64,000 nucleotides of DNA from Acidobacteriaceae bacterium TAA 166 (GCA_000421065.1 ATWD01000001.1:620001-684000); one strand, 5' to 3'; counted from the stretch's first letter, positions 11,030 through 20,773 are shown. The notes: generated by a model not told the origin, from the sequence alone. Made by a program: numbers and translations.

Positions 11030-14000
11030 GCGGCCTCCTGTGTGCGGGCATTTCTTCCGTGAATCAGTGTGAACATCAAGGGGACAAAGAAGAGGGTGGC
11101 GAAGGTGGCGACGGAAAGACCGCCGATGACGGCCCTCGCCAGCGGCGCGTTCTGCTCACCGCCCTCTCCCAAGCCAAGTGCCATGGGTAACATGCCGACG
11201 ATCATGGCAAATGCGGTCATAACGATGGGCCGAAGCCGTGTGTAACCTGCGGTAACTGCCGACTCAAGAGGATTCTTTCCGTCGGCCATAAGATCGTTCG
11301 CGAAGGTCACCAGCAGGATGGAGTTTGCGGTAGCGACGCCGATCGACATGATGGCGCCCATCAGGCTGGGTACGTTGAAAGTGGTCTGAGTGAGGAAGAG
11401 CGCCCAGACGATGCCGCAGAAGGCTCCTGGCAAAGCGCAGATAATGATGAAGGGATCGAGCCAGCTCTGATAGTTGACCACCATCAATAGATAGACAAGC
11501 AGCGCCGCAAACGCCAGACCGAGGCCAAGCCGGTTGAAGGCTTCATTCATGCTCTCCACCTGACCACGCACGACGATCTTCGTTCCCGCAGGAAGATTCT
11601 TGTTCTCCTCGCTCACAATGCGGTTGACGCGGGCAGCGACCGAGCCCAAGTCTGTATCCTGCGTGTTCGCGTAGATGTCGAACACGGGAGCGCCGTTGTG
11701 ATGATTGATCACCACTGGAAGTGTTGCCGGCTTGAGAGTCGCCATGTTACCCAGCAACTCACTGCGGTTAGCCAACGTGTGCATGGGGATGGGAGTGTTC
11801 TCGATCGCATTGATCGAGTCGATCTTGTACTGCGGAGTCTGAGCCGCGACAAGGTAGGTGATCCCCATCTTTGGATCGAGCCAGAAGTTCGGCTGAACGG
11901 CGCCGCTCGAACTCAGTGAGATATAGATGCTGTTGGCAACGTCCTGCTGGGTCAGACCGAACTGTGCCGCCTTCACCCGGTCGATATCCAGATGGAGGTC
12001 AGGAGCATCGACGACCTGGTGCAGATGTACATCGACCAGGCCGGGAACGGCTGCGATGCGCTCACGCACGCGGCGGGCGATCTCGTAGTTGGCTGCATCG
12101 TACCCCTGCACCTGAACATCGATGGGAGAAGGCAGGCCAAAGTTCAGGATCTGCGTCACGATATCGGCTGGCTGGAAGAAGAAGGTCAGACCGGGAAAAT
12201 CTTTTTGCAGCTGCGAACGAAGCTGCTTGACATACTTCTCGCCCGAGTCATGGTGCTTGCTGTTCAATGCAATCAGAATCTCGCCATCCGCGCTGCTGAT
12301 CGTCGCCCCATCTCCAAAGGCATAGTTGAACGTCTCGGGACTTAAGCCAATGTTGTCAATGATGAGATCCAGCTGATCGACAGGAATCATCCTGCGAATC
12401 TCGTCTTCGACCTGGCTGAACTGGATCTTCGTCGCCTCGATTCGCGTCCCTGGAAGAGTCCGCACGTGAAGGCGGATCTGGCCCGCATCCACAGAAGGAA
12501 AGAAGTCGCGCCCAACGAACGGAACAAGAATAAAAGCACTTGCCATAATTCCGATGGAGACGACCAAAGCAGGTCGACGGTGCGCCAGCATCGTACGGAG
12601 AGCGGCCGTGTAGTGATCCTGTACCCAGCCGTAACCCTGATTGAAACGGGTGTTGATGCGGCGGAAGAACGATGGTTTTCTGGAATCACCCTGAGTCTCA
12701 GTGGCATGCCCCTCATAAGAGTGCTCCGCCCCCAGGAGGAAGTTCACCAGAACCGGGACAAGAGTACGCGAAAGCACATACGACGCAAGCATTGCGAAGA
12801 CGACCGCCAAGGCCATGGGGGTGAAGAGGTACTTCGCCGGACCGGTGAGAAAGACCACCGAGACGAAGACGATGCAGATCGTGAGAGTAGAGACGAAGGT
12901 GGGGGTCGCGATCTCGGAGGCTCCGATCAGAACCGCGTCGCGCAGCGGCTGGCCGTCCATGTGACGATGGATGTTCTCGATCGTCACGGTCGCATCGTCG
13001 ACCAGAATGCCGATAGCGAGGGCAAGACCGCCCAAGGTCATCGTGTTCATCGTCTGCCCCATGGCGCTGAGAACGATAATCGAGCTCAGAATGGAGAGCG
13101 GGATGGAGATGGCAATGATGAGAGTGCTGCGCCAGCTTCCCAGGAACAGCAGAATCATCAGCGCGGTGAGGCAGGCAGCGATCACTCCCTCGCGCAACAC
13201 TCCCTCGATCGAGGCCCGCACAAAGAGAGACTGGTCAAAGAGCTCGGTGATCTTCAACCCCTTGGGAGCCGCAGCTCGCGAGACGGGGAGAACATCCTCT
13301 TTGATCTGCCTGACGATATCGAGGGTTGAAACAGAACCCGTCTTCATCACTGACAACAGAACATTCGGCTTCCCATCCGCGCGCGAGGCATTCTGTTGCA
13401 CAGCCCAACCGTCGCGCACATGAGCGATGTCGCGCATATAGACCAGGGAGCCATTGACGGTCTTGACCGGCACGTCATTCAGCGAAAGCGCATCGATCGG
13501 ACTCGAGTTGGTGCTTACGGTGTACTCCCGTGAGCCAATCTTCGCGGTGCCTGATGGCAATGTAACATTCTGCGCGTTGATCGCATTGGTTACCTCGAGC
13601 GGTGTAACACCTTTAGCCAGCAACGCATTTTGGTCCATGTCGACCATGATCTGCCGGGCGACGCCGCCATAGGGCGCAGGCAGAAGGGTGCCAGGAACGG
13701 TCGAGAGCTGCTGACGAACCCGGAAGAGGCCGTAATCATAAAGCTCCGACTCAGAGAGCGTGTCGCTCGAAAGCGAGAGCTGAATGATAGGAACGGTCGA
13801 TGCACTGAACCTCAGGATCCATGGAGGATTCACGCCAGGCGGCATGCGGAAGCGAATTGAATTGACCGCCGCTCCAATCTGCGACACAGCAGCGTCGATT
13901 CGCACCTGGGGCTGAAACGAGATCCTGATGACACTGGCGCCGCTCACCGTCTGCGAGTCGATCGCCTTGACATCGTTCACGACCGCCATCACGAACTCGC

Positions 14001-14199
14001 TAAATGTCGTGACCCGGTTCTCCATCTCCTTCGCAGGCAGACCGCTGTAAGACCAGATTACGGTAACAACAGGAATATCGATGTTGGGAAAGATATCCGT
14101 CGGGGTCGTCGCAATGGAGGTAAACCCTAGAACCAGGATGAGAATCGAGGCAACAATAAACGTGTAGGGCCGATTCAGTGCAAGTCTAACGATCCACAT
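11026..14199 (-). CDS. RND family efflux permease (AcrB/HAE1-like)
   Basis: A 1057-residue proton-driven inner-membrane pump with the usual two repeats of six TM helices and large periplasmic loops. The first repeat begins MWIVRLALNRPYTFIVAS. TM4 carries both proton-relay acids in GILVDDATVTIEN. It starts the operon and is followed by adaptor and channel genes. A perfect palindrome lies about 40 bp upstream. The regulator is the ArsR-type gene further upstream in the same orientation. The substrate is not predictable: drug or solvent efflux is more likely than metal efflux, because TM4 has the DD pair rather than the CusA-type single acid. Confidence 0.95.
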   Translation of the reverse strand: MWIVRLALNRPYTFIVASILILVLGFTSIATTPTDIFPNIDIPVVTVIWSYSGLPAKEMENRVTTFSEFVMAVVNDVKAIDSQTVSGASVIRISFQPQVRIDAAVSQIGAAVNSIRFRMPPGVNPPWILRFSASTVPIIQLSLSSDTLSESELYDYGLFRVRQQLSTVPGTLLPAPYGGVARQIMVDMDQNALLAKGVTPLEVTNAINAQNVTLPSGTAKIGSREYTVSTNSSPIDALSLNDVPVKTVNGSLVYMRDIAHVRDGWAVQQNASRADGKPNVLLSVMKTGSVSTLDIVRQIKEDVLPVSRAAAPKGLKITELFDQSLFVRASIEGVLREGVIAACLTALMILLFLGSWRSTLIIAISIPLSILSSIIVLSAMGQTMNTMTLGGLALAIGILVDDATVTIENIHRHMDGQPLRDAVLIGASEIATPTFVSTLTICIVFVSVVFLTGPAKYLFTPMALAVVFAMLASYVLSRTLVPVLVNFLLGAEHSYEGHATETQGDSRKPSFFRRINTRFNQGYGWVQDHYTAALRTMLAHRRPALVVSIGIMASAFILVPFVGRDFFPSVDAGQIRLHVRTLPGTRIEATKIQFSQVEDEIRRMIPVDQLDLIIDNIGLSPETFNYAFGDGATISSADGEILIALNSKHHDSGEKYVKQLRSQLQKDFPGLTFFFQPADIVTQILNFGLPSPIDVQVQGYDAANYEIARRVRERIAAVPGLVDVHLHQVVDAPDLHLDIDRVKAAQFGLTQQDVANSIYISLSSSGAVQPNFWLDPKMGITYLVAAQTPQYKIDSINAIENTPIPMHTLANRSELLGNMATLKPATLPVVINHHNGAPVFDIYANTQDTDLGSVAARVNRIVSEENKNLPAGTKIVVRGQVESMNEAFNRLGLGLAFAALLVYLLMVVNYQSWLDPFIIICALPGAFCGIVWALFLTQTTFNVPSLMGAIMSIGVATANSILLVTFANDLMADGKNPLESAVTAGYTRLRPIVMTAFAMIVGMLPMALGLGEGGEQNAPLARAVIGGLSVATFATLFFVPLMFTLIHGRNARTQEAA

Positions 14200-14235
14200 C
14201 TTAGCTTCTCCATCGGGCGCGCCGCAGTTAATTTT

Positions 14236-14259
14236 TTAGTTAGATGTGCGTCTAACTAA
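14236..14259. promoter_or_regulatory. Perfect palindromic operator upstream of the RND operon
   Basis: TTAGTTAGA and TCTAACTAA form a perfect 9-bp inverted repeat around a 6-bp spacer, 37 bp before the pump start codon. Position and symmetry fit the binding site of a dimeric repressor. The ArsR-family gene at 14340 is the obvious candidate, although TetR-type proteins also use sites of this shape. Confidence 0.65.
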
Positions 14260-14339
14260 CAAGATTCAAAGTTCCGCTCCAAGGCCCTTAGCGAAACGAG
14301 ACCTTGATCATGGATTAGTTTTTTTGCGTGGGTGGAATG

Positions 14340-14666
14340 TTAAAATTTCGAAAGATAATCGGCGTACTGGCGAAGAACTTCTCGATTTAGCCAGAGATTG
14401 AGGAACTTGCCCTCCTTCACCACATGAAGGAGGCCGGCATCTTCCAGCTCCCGAATATGGTGCGAAAGCGTCGGAGCGCTGATCGGTTGCACATCGAAGA
14501 GGACATTACAGGGACGCGGCTTCTCCCACATCCCAACCTCTTTCAGAATCTCAACTCGTCTTGGTTCGGCTAATGCGTGTGCGATTCGACCGGCTTGTCT
14601 TTGCGACATCGAGCCTAATTTCCTGGCAGCCATCTTTCCTGATGTCCGATCTGTGCTTCCACACAT
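14340..14666 (-). CDS. ArsR-family transcriptional regulator
   Basis: A winged-helix repressor of 97-108 residues. The recognition region SAPTLSHHIRELEDAGLLHVV is typical of ArsR/SmtB proteins, followed by the wing and KFLNLWLNREVLRQYADYL. No CxC metal site is seen in the usual helix; the single cysteine of the sensor region is in RPCNVLF, so metal sensing is not supported. Start codons at 14666, 14633 (AGGAAAG just upstream) and 14609 are all possible. It stands directly before the RND operon in the same orientation and is likely its local repressor and autoregulated. Confidence 0.85.
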   Translation of the reverse strand: MCGSTDRTSGKMAARKLGSMSQRQAGRIAHALAEPRRVEILKEVGMWEKPRPCNVLFDVQPISAPTLSHHIRELEDAGLLHVVKEGKFLNLWLNREVLRQYADYLSKF

Positions 14667-14669
14667 TGT

Positions 14670-14709
14670 TATAGATTCGTAGATCCGGGCTATAGATTCA
14701 TAGATCCGG
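14670..14709. repeat. Two tandem copies of a 21-bp unit before the ArsR gene
   Basis: TATAGATTCGTAGATCCGG (14670-14688) and TATAGATTCATAGATCCGG (14691-14709) differ at one base and are spaced 21 bp, two helical turns. They lie immediately upstream of the regulator's longest start. They could be a second operator pair for autoregulation. Confidence 0.5.
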
Positions 14710-15310
<601 letters not shown>

Positions 15311-15363
15311 TAGATTCTAAAAGACTTAGAAGCTATGGCAACCCCAAGTGACAAGCAAATCCA

Positions 15364-15385
15364 GACACATTACGGGCACAATAAG
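15364..15385. promoter_or_regulatory. Putative integrase arm-type sites, left end
   Basis: GACACATTA followed by GGGCACAATAAG lie in tandem about 10 bp apart, between attL and the integrase. Related GGCACAAT words occur four times near the right end (53152, 53162, 53294, 53305). Repeats of this kind at both element ends fit arm-type integrase or excisionase binding sites. Confidence 0.5.
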
Positions 15386-15388
15386 CGA

Positions 15389-16579
15389 TTACGCTTCTGT
15401 ACCTGTACGTGCTTGATCCCTCTTTGTGCCCACGCCGGGCACAATCATTTGCACAACCTTGCTCTGTGCGGCCCGCTTGTGCGAGTTCACGGCCTGCGTA
15501 TAAACGTCGAGCGTGATCTTGCTGTTGGCGTGTCGTAAAAGCTCCTGGACGGTCTTCACATCTTCCCCGTTTGCCTTCAGCAGCGTGCCGAAGGAGTGAC
15601 GGAAGGTGTGCCAACCGATGTTCTTGTGGATGCCAGCCGCCTTCGCCGCTGGCTTGATGTAACGCTTCATGAGGTTGTCCGGCCAGTAGGGCTGCTTGCC
15701 CTTCATGCGCGGACTGGCGAACACCCAATCGCTCTCCATCGGGTACGCGCAGGTTTTTCTCCAACGCAGAAGATCCTCGGCCATGTACTCGTCCATTGGG
15801 ACGGGCCTTGCCGACGCCTCTGTTTTGCAGACACCCAATACCTGATGCCAGATTGATTCCGTGACGCGAATCTCCAGATTTTCAAAGTCAATGTCATCCC
15901 ACTTGAGAGCGAGCAGTTCGCTCACTCGCAATCCGGTTGCCGCGTCGAGCAATACTAACGTGCGTTCCCTGACGGCAAGTTTGGTGAGAAGTGTCTGGAG
16001 TTCGTGCAATTCAAGAACATCGGGAATCTTCTCTCGCTTCGCGCTTTGCCGAACGAGGCGGATGGGATTCTTATCCGTCCACTCGTACCGCATTGCGTGA
16101 CTGAAGAGAGCGCTCATAATGTTCCGAATCTTCGCTTTGGTTCCTCTTGCCCGCTCGATGTCACCCAGCCATTCCTCGACCGCCACAGACTTTACTTGCT
16201 GGAGCCGGTGATTACCCCAACGGGGAGCAATCCAGACGTTTAGATAACATTCGTAAGCGGCTCGTGTCGAGTGCGCCTTGCGTCCCTGGTCGTCTTCGGT
16301 CAATTCCTTCAACCGATAATGCTCGATCAGTTCCGCTATCGTGCTCGGGCGACTATCCGCTCGCGGGGTTTGTTGGTTGGCGTCGATGCGCAACGCTTGC
16401 GCTGCTTTGAGGGCGGATGCTTCTGAGGGGAGAGTGACTACCGTTCCGATGACGGCTTTGCGCTGCGCGCTTTTGCCATCTGGTCCGATCTCCCTCCAAC
16501 GGAATACCCAAACATCCGGTCCGCTTTGCCGCTTGTCACGTTGCACGCTTCCTTGTTGATACCGTGTGCGCCTTGGCAT
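15389..16579 (-). CDS. int: Tyrosine-type site-specific integrase
   Basis: A 396-residue phage-type integrase that inserts and excises the element at tRNA-Asp. The N-terminal arm-binding part (RRTRYQQGSVQR...WVFRWRE) and a SAM-like core-binding domain precede the catalytic domain. Catalytic residues are visible: Arg in ATGLRVSELLALKWDD, HTFRH (His and second Arg), His in LLRHANS and the nucleophile Tyr in TLDVYTQAV. The ATG at 16579 is chosen because GGAGGAAAGG lies just upstream. A truncated homologue lies beyond attR at 53473. Confidence 0.96.
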   Translation of the reverse strand: MPRRTRYQQGSVQRDKRQSGPDVWVFRWREIGPDGKSAQRKAVIGTVVTLPSEASALKAAQALRIDANQQTPRADSRPSTIAELIEHYRLKELTEDDQGRKAHSTRAAYECYLNVWIAPRWGNHRLQQVKSVAVEEWLGDIERARGTKAKIRNIMSALFSHAMRYEWTDKNPIRLVRQSAKREKIPDVLELHELQTLLTKLAVRERTLVLLDAATGLRVSELLALKWDDIDFENLEIRVTESIWHQVLGVCKTEASARPVPMDEYMAEDLLRWRKTCAYPMESDWVFASPRMKGKQPYWPDNLMKRYIKPAAKAAGIHKNIGWHTFRHSFGTLLKANGEDVKTVQELLRHANSKITLDVYTQAVNSHKRAAQSKVVQMIVPGVGTKRDQARTGTEA

Positions 16580-16657
16580 AACTATTCCTTTCCTCCGGCG
16601 CAACGGATGGCTTTCTTAAAGCCTATCGCCACGTCGGGCATAGGTCGAGAGAAAAAC

Positions 16658-16909
16658 TCAACCTGCGAGTTGCTCAGAGATCCATCGGTCAATATCGCTC
16701 GCCCGAAAGCGCCACATTGATCCGAGTTGAAAGCCTCGAACCAAACCCTGCCGGGCATAACGCTGAAGTGTTTTGGGATGTACCCGCATGATTGCGGCTG
16801 CCTGATCCGTATCCAGCAGAGGTTCAGGGATGAAAGGCTCGCTGGCGACAGGTTTACGAACCGATTGCGGCGCTCCCTCAAACTCATGCTCTAACGATTT
16901 GCGCAGCAT
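16658..16909 (-). CDS. xis: Excisionase-like MerR-type helix-turn-helix protein
   Basis: An 83-residue DNA-binding protein of the excisionase/MerR HTH_17 type. The core LLDTDQAAAIMRVHPKTLQRYARQG is the helix-turn-helix, followed by a wing and FRASDIDRWI. It lies 78 bp upstream of int in the same orientation, the normal place for a recombination directionality factor or a small regulator of int. Confidence 0.82.
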   Translation of the reverse strand: MLRKSLEHEFEGAPQSVRKPVASEPFIPEPLLDTDQAAAIMRVHPKTLQRYARQGLVRGFQLGSMWRFRASDIDRWISEQLAG

Positions 16910-17302
16910 CGACGACCCCCCTTGGACGATCCATCAGTGTCCCGGCGTTTACAAAAGCCTCATCGCCGGTGGTGGTTCGTTCAATTCCTCATCCACGCGG
17001 GAGCCAGAGTTCCAACGCTTTCGTATACTGCCTTGCTGATTACGATTGACGCGGGCAGCTCAGAATGTCCAATTACATTCTTGAGGTCGGTTATTCCAGA
17101 TTGGAATGACCGCATCGGGAGCCAACGATAGATTTTGTAACTGTCTATGACGTAAGGACGTCTAAAGACGATACAGAGGTCTCAATAAGACCCGCTGGGC
17201 GCATCTGCGATCCTCTAAAACTGTCTTTCCCACGCCTTAGTACCCGTCGTCTGTACGGGTCTCGGGCCTTCTGAACCCAGGTTGAGCGTCAAAGGGGGCA
17301 GC
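16910..17302. other. Intergenic region between xis and LysR genes
   Basis: No gene is seen. It must contain the divergent promoters of xis and the LysR gene. Two small inverted repeats, CGTCT/AGACG at 17159-17170 and GGTCT/AGACC at 17178-17192, lie in the half nearer the LysR gene and could be operators. Confidence 0.4.
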
Positions 17303-18238
17303 ATGGCACGAAACGAACTGAAGTACATGGAAGCGGCAATCGCGGTAGCGGAAGAATTGAGCTTTTCTCGCGCTGCCAAGCGTCTTCACCTCAGCCAGCC
17401 AGCCGTTACAAAACATATTGCCGAACTGGAGGAGAGCCTTGGCGTCGTTCTCTTTGTGCGAGACCATCATCTGGTGTCTCTGACGGATGCAGGTAGAGCG
17501 TATGTTGAAGAAGCTCGCATAGCCGTTCTCCATGCACATCGCGCCGTACAAGCGGCACGAGCGGCGGGACAGGATGCAGAGATGAGTTTGAATGTAGGGC
17601 GAACTCCTTACGCAGACCCATTCTTCACATCGACGATCCTCGCCACGAGGCTTCCTTTATTTCCTCGTCTGAGGCTGAACTTGTCGAGCGGTTTCTCTTG
17701 CGACTTGGCTCACGAAGTTCTCATAGGCGAGCTTGACCTTGCACTCGTCATCGAACCACCTGACTCCGGTTTGCTGACGGGCCTGAAGATCGACGAATCT
17801 CCCTTCTACGTCGTGATGTCAGAAGACGACGGGTTGGCAAATTACCCGTCAATAACTCTCGACCAACTTGCCGGAAAGCGTTGGATACTCTTTCAGCGCC
17901 AAAACCATCCGCCTCTCTACGACCTGATCCAGAAACTCACCGATGAGCTACGAATCATCCCGTCGGGAATTCAGCACTTTATGATTCCGGAGGAAGCAAT
18001 CCCGCTGCTCAATGAGCCGGGCGGTGTGGTGATCGTTGGCAAGTCCGGCGCACTGCGAATCGCAAGAGCCGGTCTCACAATGAGGCCGCTGGATGAAGTT
18101 AAATTGATGATGACCACGCTACTTATTTCGCGCGCAGATAACGGCTCGCAGGTTATAAGCGAGCTTGTGCGAAACTTCATGCGGCGGATGAACCACCTGA
18201 AGGACGATGACCAAATGTCGTTGCCTATTCCGGTCTAA
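17303..18238 (+). CDS. LysR-family transcriptional regulator
   Basis: A 311-residue LysR-type regulator. The N-terminal winged HTH reads AEELSFSRAAKRLHLSQPAV with the family's second half ITELEESLG-like sequence (HIAELEESLG). It is followed by an effector-binding periplasmic-protein-like domain (VGRTPYADPFFTSTIL and onward). ATG 17303 is preferred because AAAGGGGG lies just upstream. It opens the cargo segment; no divergently transcribed metabolic gene is adjacent, so its target is unknown and may be on the chromosome or the two-component genes downstream. Confidence 0.9.
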   Translation: MARNELKYMEAAIAVAEELSFSRAAKRLHLSQPAVTKHIAELEESLGVVLFVRDHHLVSLTDAGRAYVEEARIAVLHAHRAVQAARAAGQDAEMSLNVGRTPYADPFFTSTILATRLPLFPRLRLNLSSGFSCDLAHEVLIGELDLALVIEPPDSGLLTGLKIDESPFYVVMSEDDGLANYPSITLDQLAGKRWILFQRQNHPPLYDLIQKLTDELRIIPSGIQHFMIPEEAIPLLNEPGGVVIVGKSGALRIARAGLTMRPLDEVKLMMTTLLISRADNGSQVISELVRNFMRRMNHLKDDDQMSLPIPV

Positions 18239-18251
18239 GAGAAATCGCCTG

Positions 18252-18413
18252 TCAGCGTTTCATTTGCAATATCTGTACGTTGATGGGTCCAGACACTTCA
18301 CATTTTGGGCATGTGATGACACCCGTCGTAATCGCCCTTATCTCTATGTCATCAACTCGGATTATGTGCCCACATTTGCGGCACTGATGAGTGTGTTCCC
18401 AACGAACTTTCAT
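18252..18413 (-). CDS. Small zinc-ribbon protein
   Basis: A 53-residue open frame with two CxxC pairs, HQCRKCGH (Cys 11 and 14) and ITCPKCEV (Cys 35 and 38), spaced as a rubredoxin-like zinc ribbon. CAGGTAA about eight bases before the ATG is a fair ribosome site. The gene converges on the LysR gene, 13 bp from its stop. Function unknown; such ribbons often bind nucleic acid or partner proteins. Confidence 0.6.
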   Translation of the reverse strand: MKVRWEHTHQCRKCGHIIRVDDIEIRAITTGVITCPKCEVSGPINVQILQMKR

Positions 18414-18544
18414 GGCGTTTACCTGAAACCGGCCTAGAAGCTCTCCATCTCCGCGCCCGCTTTGGTCCGCTGAACACGTTGATCCGATTTCCGGGTCGTG
18501 ATCCTCAGAGATAATCGTCAGTCAACTTCGCTCGTGGAATTGTA

Positions 18545-18597
18545 GAGAAATGTCGAGTGCATCATCTCCTCGTTGCCGACAACGATTGACATTTCTC
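18545..18597. promoter_or_regulatory. Inverted repeat upstream of the response regulator
   Basis: GAGAAATGTC (18545-18554) and GACATTTCTC (18588-18597) form a perfect 10-bp inverted repeat with a 33-bp spacer. A further AGAAAATGTC follows at about 18601. Three copies of (A)GAAAATGTC-like words just before the gene are a plausible autoregulatory box for the OmpR-type regulator. Confidence 0.45.
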
Positions 18598-18605
18598 GAC
18601 AGAAA

Positions 18606-19358
18606 ATGTCGCACAAAGGGAGCAAAATAGCGGTAGCGATGAGCACCCCTGTTTGCAATGTCGAGCCTTTTCCACGCCATCTGTTGTTGATTGATGATGA
18701 TCTGTCTCTCGGCAAGATGATCCGGGATTATTGCGCGACGGATGGTTTAACCGTCACCGCTGCGGGTACTGGTGAAGAAGGGCTCTTCCTTTCCCAGAAA
18801 AAGCATTTTCATCTCATTATTCTGGACATCATGCTTCCCAAGATGGATGGCTTCGAGGTGTTGAAGCGCATACGTCAGCGCTCGAACGTTCCCATCCTCA
18901 TGCTCACCACCCGTGGAGCCACACGAGACCGCGTTCATGGGTTACAAGCAGGAGCCGACGATTATCTGCCCAAGCCCTTTCAGCCGGAAGAGTTGAACGC
19001 GCGGGTCCAGTCAATCCTGAGACGAGCATACCCGGTGCCAAAGGCGACGCATCTTCAGATTGGGGATGTCGAACTCGATGAGGCAGAGAGATCGGTAACG
19101 ATTCGAGGTCTTCCAGTAGAACTCACCGGGGCGCAGTTTCATCTGCTTCGGCTCCTGCTGGAGCAACCTGGCATTCCTCTGCCACGCGAAGAACTTATCG
19201 CAAAGATTTTCGACCGCGATGCTCAGGGCCAAGACCGCAGTATCGACACCTTGGCGAGCAATCTACGTCGAAAACTTGGCCCTCATTCAAGTGGAACAGA
19301 CCGGATCAAGAGCGTTCGGAATGTCGGCTATGCCTATGCCGTGGATCGGAAGAGGTAG
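18606..19358 (+). CDS. OmpR-family response regulator (CpxR-like)
   Basis: A two-component response regulator of about 250 residues. The receiver domain has LLLIDDDLSLGKM, phospho-acceptor Asp in IILDIMLPKMDGFEVL, and the conserved Lys in ADDYLPKPFQPEEL. A C-terminal winged HTH (LTGAQFHLLRLLLEQPG, then RSIDTLASNLRRKLG and VRNVGYAYAV) binds DNA. The start is uncertain: ATG at 18606 or 18639, or TTG at 18573; none has a strong ribosome site. The partner kinase starts 5 bp downstream. Confidence 0.92.
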   Translation: MSHKGSKIAVAMSTPVCNVEPFPRHLLLIDDDLSLGKMIRDYCATDGLTVTAAGTGEEGLFLSQKKHFHLIILDIMLPKMDGFEVLKRIRQRSNVPILMLTTRGATRDRVHGLQAGADDYLPKPFQPEELNARVQSILRRAYPVPKATHLQIGDVELDEAERSVTIRGLPVELTGAQFHLLRLLLEQPGIPLPREELIAKIFDRDAQGQDRSIDTLASNLRRKLGPHSSGTDRIKSVRNVGYAYAVDRKR

Positions 19359-19363
19359 CAATC

Positions 19364-20773
19364 ATGCGGATGTTGAGCAAGATTTATCTCAGCCTTTGGA
19401 TTGCGTTGGCGGTGGTGATGACCGCCGTGATGGTGAATGTATTTACTGCTCTGTGGTCCTCCGTTCGACCTCCATCGCCGCGCTCCGTCTCAGTGGACGT
19501 TCTCCGGTCCTGCGCGGATACCGCGAGCAACAAGTATGAGCATGGAGGTGCCGAGCCGCTGCGTCAATTCTTGTCGGAGCGGAGTGGCTGTCCCGATGCG
19601 ATTCTAGTGGACATCGGTCACGGCGCACCAAGGGATGTTTCGGATGAAAGTCTTTCGAGGAGAGATTCTGCCTTTGTGGAGCAGGTGAGGAGCATCCGAG
19701 AAACCACGATTCAGTTGCTCCCGTGGCGCAATATGATCGCTGTTCCGGTCTCCACCGAGAGATCGTCGTATGTCTATGTAGCGACGGTCTGGGCCATCGG
19801 TAATTCCTTCCCTATTCGAGCGGGGCTTCAACTGTTCACCGTCGGACTGATCTCCGGTGTCTTTTGCTATCTCCTGACACTTTATTTTGGGAGACCGTTG
19901 ACTCGATTGGGCCGCACTGCGGAAAAGCTGGGAGCTGGCGACCTTAGCGCGAGAATCGACGATGCTCTGACCAAGAGACGGGATGAGGTCGGCGACCTTG
20001 CACAATCGTTCAATCGGATGGCTGGAAAGATCGAAACGCTGGTTTCTGACTACAAGAACTTTCTCGCCCACGTGTCGCACGAACTTGGATCGCCGCTCAC
20101 CCGCGTCAACATGGCGCTTGGTCTTGCACGGAGAAAAGCTCCCGCATCGTTGGAACCCGAGTTGGACCGCATAGCAGACGAGACAGAGCGATTGAATACG
20201 TTGGTGCAGGAACTCCTTCTCCTTGCCCGTCTGGAGAGCGGCAATGAACTCGACAGGCACACCTCCTCTTTCAACATCGGAATCCTGATAGAAGAGGCGT
20301 GCGCCGATGTGAACTTCGAAGCGGAGTTGGCAGGCAAGTCTATCGTCGTTCGGAGGAGCGAAGATTTCGGGGTGAATGGATACCGCGAACTCCTGCGCCG
20401 TTCGCTCGATAACATACTCCGCAATGGACTGCGATTCAGCCGCGAAGGTGGATCGGTTTACGTGGATGTCTACCGTGATCGGGAGAAAAACCTGGGTATC
20501 ATCTCGATCCAAGACGACGGGCCGGGAATAGAGCCCGAGCAACAAAGATTGATTTTTGAACCTTTCGTGTCCCTTCCCAATCGTGCCACTGGCCTGACAG
20601 AAGGATCAGGGCTGGGACTTGCGATCTCCCGACAGGCGATTCTCGCGCACAAAGGCAGAATCCATGCACGCAATTCTGATCAAGGTGGTCTCATTGTAAC
20701 CATCGAGTTGCCGATCGCGGACGCGAGTCAGCCAATAGTCTCGATGCCAAGCAATAACTTGATCACACTGTAA
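19364..20773 (+). CDS. Sensor histidine kinase (CpxA-like)
   Basis: A 469-residue inner-membrane kinase. It has an N-terminal TM helix (YLSLWIALAVVMTAVMVNVF), a periplasmic sensor region of about 120 residues and a second TM helix (FTVGLISGVFCYLLTLYF). A HAMP domain, dimerisation domain and ATPase domain follow. The H box reads AHVSHELGSPLTRV, with Gly where most kinases have Arg or Lys. N box (DNILRNGLRFS), G1 (DDGPGIEPE) and G2 (GSGLGLAIS) are intact. AGAGGT precedes the ATG. It is cotranscribed with the regulator. Confidence 0.93.
   Translation: MRMLSKIYLSLWIALAVVMTAVMVNVFTALWSSVRPPSPRSVSVDVLRSCADTASNKYEHGGAEPLRQFLSERSGCPDAILVDIGHGAPRDVSDESLSRRDSAFVEQVRSIRETTIQLLPWRNMIAVPVSTERSSYVYVATVWAIGNSFPIRAGLQLFTVGLISGVFCYLLTLYFGRPLTRLGRTAEKLGAGDLSARIDDALTKRRDEVGDLAQSFNRMAGKIETLVSDYKNFLAHVSHELGSPLTRVNMALGLARRKAPASLEPELDRIADETERLNTLVQELLLLARLESGNELDRHTSSFNIGILIEEACADVNFEAELAGKSIVVRRSEDFGVNGYRELLRRSLDNILRNGLRFSREGGSVYVDVYRDREKNLGIISIQDDGPGIEPEQQRLIFEPFVSLPNRATGLTEGSGLGLAISRQAILAHKGRIHARNSDQGGLIVTIELPIADASQPIVSMPSNNLITL

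Noticed and set aside
12466..13329. Charged plus-strand frame opposite the RND permease
   Set aside because: Antisense to conserved RND motifs; composition typical of a shadow frame.
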